The translations under genes were made by a program, and so were the position numbers. Below, piece after piece: positions 36,695 through 44,073 of a DNA stretch of 64,000 nt. Below the pieces are notes generated by a model that worked only from the letters and a program-made list of their open reading frames with translations, did not search any database and was not told where the DNA came from. The DNA is from G963923945 sp965199175 (GTDB lineage: Bacteria > Pseudomonadota > Alphaproteobacteria > G963923945). Every line of letters starts with the position of its first letter. The first letter of the stretch is position 1. The DNA lies in assembly GCA_965199175.1 (NCBI GenBank), contig OZ240684.1, forward strand, positions 1,612,001 through 1,676,000, read 5' to 3'.

Positions 36695-36740
36695 AGCAAC
36701 AATAATGATTTAATTGTTACTGTCTCGAAGGAACATCTTG

Positions 36741-37511
36741 ATGCCTGTCCATTTTGTCGGGGCCGGACCCGGAGACCCAGATCTTCTCACCTTACGCGGT
36801 CGTGATCTGCTGCGGGCTGCTGATGCTGTTCTGTATGCCGGATCCCTGGTCCCGAAAGCCCTGTTGGCAGAAGCCAAAAAAGCCCGGGAAATCATCGATA
36901 CCGCCCCGCTGACCCTCAAAGTCATCATCGACCATATAGACCGTCTGCATCACACAGGATGCCAAATTGTCCGTCTGCATTCCGGCGATTTATCTCTTTA
37001 TAGTGCAGTTGCAGAGCAAATCCGGCATCTCAATCGATTGCAGATTCCCTATGATATGACGCCGGGTGTTCCGGCTTATGCTGCCGCAGCCTCAGCCCTT
37101 GGGCAGGAACTCACCCTGCCGGGGATTACCCAAAGCGTCATCCTGACCCGTACCGCTACCCGTTCCTCAGCCATGCCTCCGGGAGAAACCCTGAACGAAC
37201 TGGCCTCTGGCGGAGCAACCATGGCCATCCATCTCTCAGCAACCAATCTCGCCAGGCTGGTCACCGCATTGATTCCTCATTACGGGGCTGATTGTCCCGC
37301 CGCCGCCTTGTATCGGCTAGGCTGGCCGGATGCCCGGATCATCCGGGCACCACTTGATCAGATACGTGCCAAAGTCAAAGCCGCCAAAATCACCCGCACT
37401 GCTCTCATTCTGGTTGGCCCGGCATTAGCAGCAGATCATTTCAGCGACAGCCGTCTGTATGATGCCGACCATCATCATCTGTTTCGGGATGCAACAACCA
37501 AAGCAGATTAA
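36741..37511 (+). CDS. cobM: precorrin-4 C11-methyltransferase (CobM/CbiF)
   Basis: CobM methylates C11 of precorrin-4 or cobalt-precorrin-4. The protein (about 256 residues) is a class III SAM methylase: VHFVGAGPGDPDLLTLRGRDLL at the start, VLYAGSLVPKALL, RLHSGDLSLYSAVAEQ, TPGVPAYAAAASALGQELTLPGITQSVILTR as its family-specific segment (seen as neighbouring pieces), and ALILVGPAL near the end. The start is the ATG at 36741, with AAGGAA seven to twelve bases upstream; an upstream TTG at 36714 is unlikely. It follows the cbiG-cobJ fusion by about 45 bases, so the same transcript is likely. Confidence 0.96.
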   Translation: MPVHFVGAGPGDPDLLTLRGRDLLRAADAVLYAGSLVPKALLAEAKKAREIIDTAPLTLKVIIDHIDRLHHTGCQIVRLHSGDLSLYSAVAEQIRHLNRLQIPYDMTPGVPAYAAAASALGQELTLPGITQSVILTRTATRSSAMPPGETLNELASGGATMAIHLSATNLARLVTALIPHYGADCPAAALYRLGWPDARIIRAPLDQIRAKVKAAKITRTALILVGPALAADHFSDSRLYDADHHHLFRDATTKAD

Positions 37512-37665
37512 CCGGGTCCTGAGAGTGTGACCCCGTTGGTTGGTTGAATCCCAAACCATATCCTCCGCCCCGGCCAGTCTCCAAAAGCTAATCATATCGT
37601 CACTCATCGTCATCATCACGTACAGTCACGTTACAGTCGCGTTACGGCCACTTTAATCACCTCAA

Positions 37666-38238
37666 TCACCGGCTTTTTTGTTCAAAAATGCGCCGGATCA
37701 AACGGCTGCGGGAATGGCTTGCATAATACTCTGCATCGCGCCCGGTATAATCAGCCAGCCGGGGATCCGCTCCGGCCGCCAGCAAAATCCGCACTGATTC
37801 GGTCTGATCGCCCTTAACCGCCTGGATCAATGGGGTTGCACCATCCTTGTTCTGGTGGTCAATATCCGCTCCCGCATCAATCAGGCGTCTGAGAATAGCT
37901 CCCTTCCCCAAAGAGGCCGCCCACATCACCACTGTATTCCCGTAAGGATCTTTCTGGCTGATTTTGGCCCCATAATCGAGCAACATATCAATCATCTCCA
38001 TATTGCCCAGCTTCACCCCATACATGAGCGGCGTGTTGCCTTTTGAATCTGGGGTATTGGGAGAAAAATCGGTCTCCAGATGGCGTCTGATTTTATCAAT
38101 ATCACCACTGCGAACAGCCGTCCAATAAACCAGCTCAGGGAATACATCGCTTTCCACAGCCCGCGCCGGACCAGCCCCCATGACTGAGACCATCACCACA
38201 ACCAGAGCCATCCAAAACAACCCGGAGAAGGGATACAT
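37666..38238 (-). CDS. secreted ankyrin-repeat protein
   Basis: The protein opens with a clear signal peptide (hydrophobic core MALVVVMVSVMGAG, cleavage after ARA). Four ankyrin-like repeats follow, each with the GxTPLxxA-type turn: KGNTPLMYGVKLGNMEMIDML, GNTVVMWAASLGKGAIL, GATPLIQAVKGDQTESV, and a last partial one. It is expected in the periplasm as a protein-binding scaffold; the partner is unknown. The ATG at 38238 gives the best signal peptide; a GTG at 38271 is possible. It interrupts the cobalamin cluster between cobM (+) and cobK (-). Confidence 0.88.
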   Translation of the reverse strand: MYPFSGLFWMALVVVMVSVMGAGPARAVESDVFPELVYWTAVRSGDIDKIRRHLETDFSPNTPDSKGNTPLMYGVKLGNMEMIDMLLDYGAKISQKDPYGNTVVMWAASLGKGAILRRLIDAGADIDHQNKDGATPLIQAVKGDQTESVRILLAAGADPRLADYTGRDAEYYASHSRSRLIRRIFEQKSR

Positions 38239-38404
38239 TCCGGAAAACCCCAAAAAATCCTTAAAAACCACTTTCTTTTCCTTATTTTGATTTCTGTTTT
38301 GGCACTCTGTTGTCCCGGATCCTGGTCTTCAAAAACCGCTCGTCACCGACTGCCCCTCACCGCACGCCGTACTCTTTGTACCATAGATTGATGATGAAAA
38401 CAGA

Positions 38405-39310
38405 TCACCAGACGGCTTTACACCTGGTCGGGGCGCATCGCTGTGCCAACCAGTCAAGGGCTGTCGAAACACCTGATGCGTGATCGCCAACCTCAAAGGG
38501 TGATGCTTTCACGCCAACCGGACGCTCCAGCAAAAGACACGGTATACCTAAATGATCAGCAGCCGCCAATTTAGCCCGGGTTGCTGCGCCACCACTCATC
38601 TTAGCAATCAGACAATCAATCCCGAATTGACGCAATAATGCGGTTTCCCGGCTGAATGTAAAAGGACCACGCTGCACCCATAAGGCAAAGCCACCGCGCC
38701 GATGGATCAAACGGCCCGATAAACGTAGGGTTACAGAAGAAAGAAGCGGACCAAACGCCGCTTGCCAGTCGGTATAGTCATCCGGCAAGGCTGCGACCCG
38801 GATCAACCAATATCGGCGTGGCAGAAATTTTTGCTCTCGCTGACAGACCGCAGCAAAAGCCGCCGCACCGCCCGCTCCTACTGTCAGAAAACAACGTTGG
38901 GCACCATCAGGCACCGCCGCACAAATTTGCTCAAATCCGGGGAAACTGAGCCATTTCCTCCCGGCCTGCTGCCAGGAGGAACGCTCAAGGCGCAAATAAT
39001 CCCGCCCGGTCTGTAAACAAGCCGCACGGGTATTGCCGGAAATGGTGGCCGCAAAAGGATGGCTGGCATCAATCACCCAGTCAATTTTTTCCTTTTTGAA
39101 ATACTCCACCAGGCCCGGCACCCCGCCAAAACCGCCCTGGCGCATATCCCCGGCCAGTGGGCCAGCCGGCGGCACCAAACCAAGCCGGGATGTTACCAAT
39201 CCTAAGCTTTGGCCATAAATCACCGATACCGCATTGGCCAGATGTCTGGCCTCCCCGGTTCCGCCAATAATCAGAAGCCTCGGTATTTTTCCCGGTATTT
39301 TCCCCGGCAT
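38405..39310 (-). CDS. cobK: precorrin-6A reductase (CobK/CbiJ)
   Basis: CobK reduces precorrin-6A (or its cobalt form) with a nicotinamide cofactor. The 301-residue protein has LLIIGGTGEARHLANAV (Rossmann start), DASHPFAATISGNTRAAC (family hallmark), YLRLERSSWQQ, FLTVGAGGAAAF and CLIAKMSGGAATRAKLAAAD. The start codon lies in a three-copy 12-bp array (39278-39313), so the N-terminus reads PGKIPGKIP before the first strand. cbiD lies about 140 bases upstream on the same strand, so the two may be co-transcribed. Confidence 0.94.
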   Translation of the reverse strand: MPGKIPGKIPRLLIIGGTGEARHLANAVSVIYGQSLGLVTSRLGLVPPAGPLAGDMRQGGFGGVPGLVEYFKKEKIDWVIDASHPFAATISGNTRAACLQTGRDYLRLERSSWQQAGRKWLSFPGFEQICAAVPDGAQRCFLTVGAGGAAAFAAVCQREQKFLPRRYWLIRVAALPDDYTDWQAAFGPLLSSVTLRLSGRLIHRRGGFALWVQRGPFTFSRETALLRQFGIDCLIAKMSGGAATRAKLAAADHLGIPCLLLERPVGVKASPFEVGDHASGVSTALDWLAQRCAPTRCKAVW

Positions 39311-39313
39311 TTT
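39278..39313. repeat. three-copy 12-bp array spanning the cobK start codon
   Basis: The units cctcggtatttt (39278-39289), tcccggtatttt (39290-39301) and ccccggcatttt (39302-39313) are tandem. On the minus strand the last unit holds the cobK ATG; the other two carry ATA at that position. The repeats add in-frame PGKIPGKIP residues to the protein. Confidence 0.85.
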
Positions 39314-39453
39314 CTATGTTCCCATCCCAACACATAGCAATTCAGAACCCCGGAGATCATGCCCCCAATATTTCTAAATCCCCAACACTGCATAAAGCAG
39401 AAACAACATAAAGCAGAAACAACCGCATAAAATCACGGGCTCAATCAGCCAGA

Positions 39454-40542
39454 TTACCCCGACTGGCCAATCAGAACCCCATGGCGATCAATGACATATA
39501 CATCAATGGCTGTCCGGCCCGGCAACACCGCCAACGCTGTTGACCGTGCACCGGCCGCGACCTGGTCTGGCAATCTGATTCCTGCAGCCTGGGCTTGAGT
39601 CAACAGCTCCCCGGCTGACTTTACCCCGGCCACAGCCGTAGCCTCGCCACCCAGGGCCGTGAATTGATCAACCAGTCCCCTAAGATCAACCTGGCTGCGT
39701 GATGAATGTAAATCCATTGCCCCGGCTGCTAATTTAGCCAATTTAGCAAATCCTCCGGCCACAGTGAGACGGCCCACCGGGGCCTTACGCAAATATTTGA
39801 GAAGACCGCCCACAAAATCTCCCATATCAATCGAAGCTTCCTCAGGAAGACCGGTTAACCGGCGGGTAGCCTGTTCAGAAACCTTGCCGGTTGCAGCAAT
39901 CAAATGGTCATGCCCTGCAGCCCGCGCCACATCGACTCCCCGATGAATGGCATGAATCCAGGCCGCACAGGAATACGGCACCACCCGCCCATTACTGCCC
40001 AGAACAGAGAGGCCACCGATGATCCCCAGGCGACGATTGAGGGTTTTTTCCGCCAGGTCCTCCCCGTCGGGAATGGAAATAGTGATCACCAGGTCTGGCT
40101 CTGTGCTCTGTTTTGAACCCTCTTTCTCAGCCAGCACCGCCATCAGAGCTGCCCGAATCATGGCTCGTGGTCCGGCATTGATCGCCGGTTCACCAACCGC
40201 CAGCGGCAATCCGGGCCGGGTTACCCGCCCAACCCCAATGCCGCCGCAAAACTGGATTCCGCCACCCGCCGGGCCGGGCCGGACCGTGGTAATCACTTCA
40301 ACCCCATGGGTCACATCCGGATCATCTCCTGCATCTTTGGTGATCCCGGCCAGGGCTTCCTGATCGCTGCACTGCCATCGGGTCAAAGGAAAGGCATGGG
40401 TCTTTCCGTCAGGAAAGCGCATCAGGACCGGATCAGGGATGGTTCCGCCAATCAACCCGGTATAGGCCGCCGCTGCTGCTGCTGCCGAGCAGGCACCGGT
40501 CGTGAAGCCGGACCTCAAATCTCCGCCATATTTCTGTTTCAC
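39454..40542 (-). CDS. cbiD: cobalt-precorrin-5B C1-methyltransferase (CbiD)
   Basis: CbiD methylates C1 after ring contraction in the anaerobic route, where it takes the place that CobF fills in the aerobic one. The 362-residue protein has the family opening RSGFTTGACSAAAAAAAYT, then PLTRWQC, IKDAGDDPDVTHG as TKDAGDDPDVTHGVEV, GGIGVGRVTRPGLPLAVGEPAINAGPRAMI, and the later GFAKLAKLAAGAMDLHS. The start is probably the GTG at 40542; no ATG lies near it in frame. Upstream sequence consists of tandem repeats (40555-40857). Confidence 0.95.
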   Translation of the reverse strand: MKQKYGGDLRSGFTTGACSAAAAAAAYTGLIGGTIPDPVLMRFPDGKTHAFPLTRWQCSDQEALAGITKDAGDDPDVTHGVEVITTVRPGPAGGGIQFCGGIGVGRVTRPGLPLAVGEPAINAGPRAMIRAALMAVLAEKEGSKQSTEPDLVITISIPDGEDLAEKTLNRRLGIIGGLSVLGSNGRVVPYSCAAWIHAIHRGVDVARAAGHDHLIAATGKVSEQATRRLTGLPEEASIDMGDFVGGLLKYLRKAPVGRLTVAGGFAKLAKLAAGAMDLHSSRSQVDLRGLVDQFTALGGEATAVAGVKSAGELLTQAQAAGIRLPDQVAAGARSTALAVLPGRTAIDVYVIDRHGVLIGQSG

Positions 40543-40554
40543 TCTGTATGTTCC

Positions 40555-41014
40555 TGTCTGATACGATGTTCCTGTCTGATACGGACTGTCTGATACGGAC
40601 TGTCTGATACGGACTGTCTGATATGGACTGTCTGATACGGACTGTCTTTACGGAGCAGTAAGCGGTTTTTGTCTCAAAAGACTCCTGTTTCAAGCTGTTT
40701 TACCGATGATTTCCTGTGTTCTCCACATTTAGGATAATTTTCTGTGTTCTTCACATTTAGGATGATTTTCTGTGTTCTCCACATTTAGTTTCTATGCCTT
40801 TCACATTTAGTTTCTATGCCTTTCACATTTGGTTTCTATGCCTTTCACATTTGGTCCGGGTGATCGACACATCAACAGGCAATTTTCTATATTCAAAAAA
40901 ACCTTTTATACTTAAAAACATATGCTCAAAAACGATATATACTCAAAAACAATGTCTTTTTTGTAACAGCACTTTTTTGTAACAACGCTTTTTTTATAAC
41001 AATGTCTTTTTTAC
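40555..41014. repeat. three successive tandem-repeat arrays filling the cbiD-cobA spacer
   Basis: The divergent spacer is almost all repeats. First, five copies of 14-bp ctgtctgatacgga and variants at 40572-40641, flanked by a 17-bp-period version on the left. Second, units of the form 'ctccacatttaggatnattttctgtgtt' (28 bp), which shorten to 'ttcacatttagtttctatgcct' (22 bp), at about 40709-40857. Third, four 16-17-bp units built on 'aacaatgtctttttt' at 40948-41014, the last of which contains the cobA start codon. I see no gene in it, and promoters for both genes must be formed from repeat DNA or the short pieces between arrays. Confidence 0.88.
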
Positions 41015-41859
41015 CCAAAAATATTACCACATTGCCGGATTTTGAACCCGGATGGGTCTGGCTGGTCGGGGCCGGACCAGGAGACCCTGGTTTACTGACC
41101 CTGGCGGCTCTGCATGCCTTGGAAAACTGTGATATTATCGTCTATGATGCCTTGGTTGATCCCCGGATTCTGCGGCTGGCAAGAACAGGAGTACGCCTGG
41201 AATATGCCGGTAAGCGCGGCGGAAAACCATCACCGGTTCAGCCAGATATCTCAAATATCCTGGTCCGCCGTGCCCGGTCCGGAAGACGGGTTTTACGCCT
41301 CAAAGGAGGGGATCCCTTCACCTTTGGACGCGGCGGTGAAGAGGGGTTGGCTTTGGTGCGGGCACGGGTACCGTTCCGGGTTATTCCCGGCATTACCGCC
41401 GGTATCGGGGGTCTCGCTTATGCCGGAATCCCGGTCACCCATCGCGAAACCAACTCCGTGGTCACTTTCGTCACCGGAAACAGCAGTGGCGGCGGGTTGC
41501 CAACCGATATTGACTGGCCATCCCTGGCACAGGGGTCACCGATGCTGGTCTTCTACATGGCCCTCAATCATCTGGATCAAATCGCTGATCGTCTGATACA
41601 TCACGGGCGACCCAAACAAGAAGCGGTTGCCATTGTCTCCAGAGCCACCCGGCAAGACCAACAAATTCTCGAAACAACCCTCAGCGATTGTGCCCAGGAC
41701 GCCCGGGCCACCGGCATCAAAGCCCCAGCAATCATCGCGATTGGCCAATCGGTACGTTTGCGCGCTGGTCTGGATTGGTTGTCAGCCAGCCACGGAGCCA
41801 TCCTTGATCCCGACCCGATGGGTTTAGGAAACCAATGGACAACCGAACAAGCAAGCTAA
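41002..41859 (+). CDS. cobA: uroporphyrinogen-III C-methyltransferase
   Basis: CobA methylates uroporphyrinogen III at C2 and C7 to give precorrin-2, the branch point to corrins and siroheme. The 285-residue protein has VWLVGAGPGDPGLLTLAALHAL, YDALVDPRILRLA, GKRGGKPSPVQ, RLKGGDPFTFGRGGEEG, PGITAGIGGLAYAGIPVTHR and the later VFYMALNHLDQI: the full set of SUMT motifs. It is a stand-alone methylase without the CysG oxidase/chelatase domain. The ATG at 41002 lies within the last unit of a tandem array; an identical ATG in the first unit runs into a stop after four codons. Confidence 0.96.
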   Translation: MSFLPKNITTLPDFEPGWVWLVGAGPGDPGLLTLAALHALENCDIIVYDALVDPRILRLARTGVRLEYAGKRGGKPSPVQPDISNILVRRARSGRRVLRLKGGDPFTFGRGGEEGLALVRARVPFRVIPGITAGIGGLAYAGIPVTHRETNSVVTFVTGNSSGGGLPTDIDWPSLAQGSPMLVFYMALNHLDQIADRLIHHGRPKQEAVAIVSRATRQDQQILETTLSDCAQDARATGIKAPAIIAIGQSVRLRAGLDWLSASHGAILDPDPMGLGNQWTTEQAS

Positions 41860-42512
41860 TGATCAGTCATTCATCGGCAAAAACCCGGATCCGGCATGTG
41901 TTGCTCATCGCAACTCTGGCTGCCGCCATCGGTATCGCTTATCTGAACTATAGGGTCACCACCCAACCAGTTGATGATCCTCAATCCGCCAGTCAATCAG
42001 ACCCCCCGGTCACCATTGGTGGCCCGTTTACCCTCATCGACCATAACGGCCAGATCCGCCATGATGCGGATTTTCGTGGTCATTATATGGTGATCTATTT
42101 TGGCTACACGTACTGCCCGGATATCTGCCCCTTTGATTTACGCAAAATGACCAAAGCTCTTGATCAGCTCAACACCAAAGGGGAAGAGATTATACCTATC
42201 TTCATCAGCATTGATCCTGAACGCGACACCCAGGAACGTCTGGCCGACTATGTCGATGCCCTGCATCCACGCCTGATTGCCCTGACCGGCTCCCCCCAAC
42301 AAATTGCCCAGGCAGCCAGTCAGTATCGGGTTTATTACGCCCGGTCAGACGAATCAGCCCCATCGGGTGATGGGTATCTGATCAATCACAGTGCCCTCTT
42401 TTATCTCATGGGTCCCGATGGCCGCTATATCACCCATATCCCCAGCGGGGCCAATGAAGAGCAAATGATCACAACCCTTAAGAGCGTTATTGATTCCCAG
42501 CCTTCTTCTTAA
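41835..42512 (+). CDS. SCO1/SenC/PrrC-family thioredoxin-like protein
   Basis: SCO proteins deliver copper to the CuA centre of cytochrome oxidase or act as periplasmic thiol-disulfide sensors. The 225-residue protein has one N-terminal membrane anchor (VLLIATLAAAIGIAYLNY), then a thioredoxin fold with the copper/thiol motif YFGYTYCPDICPFDL (CxxxC), ISIDPERDTQERLADYV and the distal His in YLINHSALFYLMGPDG. It would face the periplasm. The ATG at 41835 has AGGA upstream and overlaps cobA by 25 bases; an ATG at 41859 forms a TAATG junction and is the alternative. It has no direct role in corrin synthesis. Confidence 0.9.
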   Translation: MDNRTSKLMISHSSAKTRIRHVLLIATLAAAIGIAYLNYRVTTQPVDDPQSASQSDPPVTIGGPFTLIDHNGQIRHDADFRGHYMVIYFGYTYCPDICPFDLRKMTKALDQLNTKGEEIIPIFISIDPERDTQERLADYVDALHPRLIALTGSPQQIAQAASQYRVYYARSDESAPSGDGYLINHSALFYLMGPDGRYITHIPSGANEEQMITTLKSVIDSQPSS

Positions 42513-42560
42513 TTTTGGTGTTTTTGGTTCGATGTTGCCGCTCCGTCAAACCGTATTTTT

Positions 42561-44000
42561 ATGTCTTATGGCCTGATTATTGCCGCCCCGACATCCGGAA
42601 GCGGCAAAACAGTCTTTACCCTTGGCCTGATCCGGGCATGGAAACGCCAGGGTCGCCAGAGTGCTGCCGCAAAAATCGGGCCGGACTATATTGATCCTGG
42701 CTTCCATCGCGCTGCCGGTGCCGGTGCCCTGCGTAATCTGGATCACTGGGCCATGCGCACAGCAACCATTGCCTCAGCCATACGTGATCTTGCCGATGCC
42801 GGCGATTATATCCTCTGCGAAGGGGTTATGGGGCTGTTTGATGGTGCTCAGACGACCCGGATTCCAAACACCGGAAATGCAGAGATCAACCGCGCTGCAT
42901 CTCTTGGACAGTGTTGCGACAATGCACCCACCCCTGCAAAAACAGTGATCCCCGGCTCAACGGCTGATTGTGCTGTTGCAACCGGCTGGCCAGTCTTGCT
43001 GATCATTGATGCAGCACATCAGGCCGCCAGTGTTGGGGCGGTCATTCATGGCTGTGCCACCGCCTGTGAGAGGGTGACCATCTCCGGGGTTGTGTTCAAC
43101 CGGGTCGGGAGTCCGGGCCATCGGGAGGCTTTGGAAACCGGTCTCCGGCTTTATGCTCCCGGTATTCCCCTTTTGGGTTTTCTGCCCCGTCACCCATCTG
43201 TGGACCTTCCCGGCCGCTATCTCGGTCTGGTCCAGGCCGGAGAATTGACGGCGATTGAGGAGCAAATTGAGAATATCGCCGATTGGGTCAGTGATCACTG
43301 TGATCTGGCAGCGCTGGACCAGATCATCAGATCAAACCAGGGCCCAACTGTCGCGCCACCGAGCCGGTCGGTCAAGCCACCCATTCCCCCGCTCGGCCAG
43401 CGTATGGCGATTGCCCGGGATAGAGCTTTTTCGTTTCTCTATGATGGAATTGTCGAAGGATGGCGGAAAGAGGGTGCTGAAATCTGCTTTTTTTCTCCTT
43501 TAGATAACACCCCGCCAGCAAATGATGCAGATGCCGTAATCTTACCGGGCGGGTACCCGGAACTCTATGCCGGAACACTGGCATCCAACCAGATTTTTCT
43601 CAGCGGATTGCATCAGGCTGCTGATCGTGGAGCAACCCTCTATGGAGAATGCGGCGGCTTCATGACCCTGGGAAAGAGCATCACTGACCGCGATGGCCAT
43701 CGCCATATAATGGCTGGCTTGCTGCCTCTGGAAAGTGATCTGCATAAACCCACACGGGTGCTTGGGTACCGTCACCTGACCCTGGCCGCCACCACAGCCT
43801 TAGGAAAGAAAGGAGAGCAATTTCGTGGCCATGAATTCCGCTATAGCCGAATCACCACCCAGGGAAAAAGGGATGGTGCTTTATTCATGGCCAGTGATGC
43901 TGCCGGACGGCCCTTACCACCGATGGGACTGCGACACCGGAGAGTACTTGGCTCCTTTGCTCATATCATTGACCGGCATGAAACAGACCCAACGTACTGA
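42561..44000 (+). CDS. cobB: cobyrinate / hydrogenobyrinate a,c-diamide synthase
   Basis: CobB/CbiA amidates side chains a and c of the corrin ring with glutamine and ATP. The 479-residue protein has the N-terminal P-loop AAPTSGSGKTVFTLGLI, KIGPDYIDPGFH, CEGVMGLFDG, and the C-terminal amidotransferase domain with VILPGGYPELYAG, LYGECGGFMTLG (nucleophile Cys) and GHEFRYSRI. A short insertion at about residues 97-133 (polar, with two adjacent Cys) sits between LFDG and WPVLLIIDAAHQAAS. The hydrogenobyrinate and cobyrinate versions cannot be told apart here. It is the last cobalamin gene of the cluster. Confidence 0.95.
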   Translation: MSYGLIIAAPTSGSGKTVFTLGLIRAWKRQGRQSAAAKIGPDYIDPGFHRAAGAGALRNLDHWAMRTATIASAIRDLADAGDYILCEGVMGLFDGAQTTRIPNTGNAEINRAASLGQCCDNAPTPAKTVIPGSTADCAVATGWPVLLIIDAAHQAASVGAVIHGCATACERVTISGVVFNRVGSPGHREALETGLRLYAPGIPLLGFLPRHPSVDLPGRYLGLVQAGELTAIEEQIENIADWVSDHCDLAALDQIIRSNQGPTVAPPSRSVKPPIPPLGQRMAIARDRAFSFLYDGIVEGWRKEGAEICFFSPLDNTPPANDADAVILPGGYPELYAGTLASNQIFLSGLHQAADRGATLYGECGGFMTLGKSITDRDGHRHIMAGLLPLESDLHKPTRVLGYRHLTLAATTALGKKGEQFRGHEFRYSRITTQGKRDGALFMASDAAGRPLPPMGLRHRRVLGSFAHIIDRHETDPTY

Positions 44001-44073
44001 GAACATTCTTTGGGCATAACTATATCGGCTGGTATGAATATATCAGCAAGCTGACCAGCCACTCCACACGCAA

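Noticed and set aside
40794..40982. 62-codon plus-strand gene before cobA
   Set aside because: It is a translation of the tandem repeats (repeated Phe/His patterns) rather than an independent gene.
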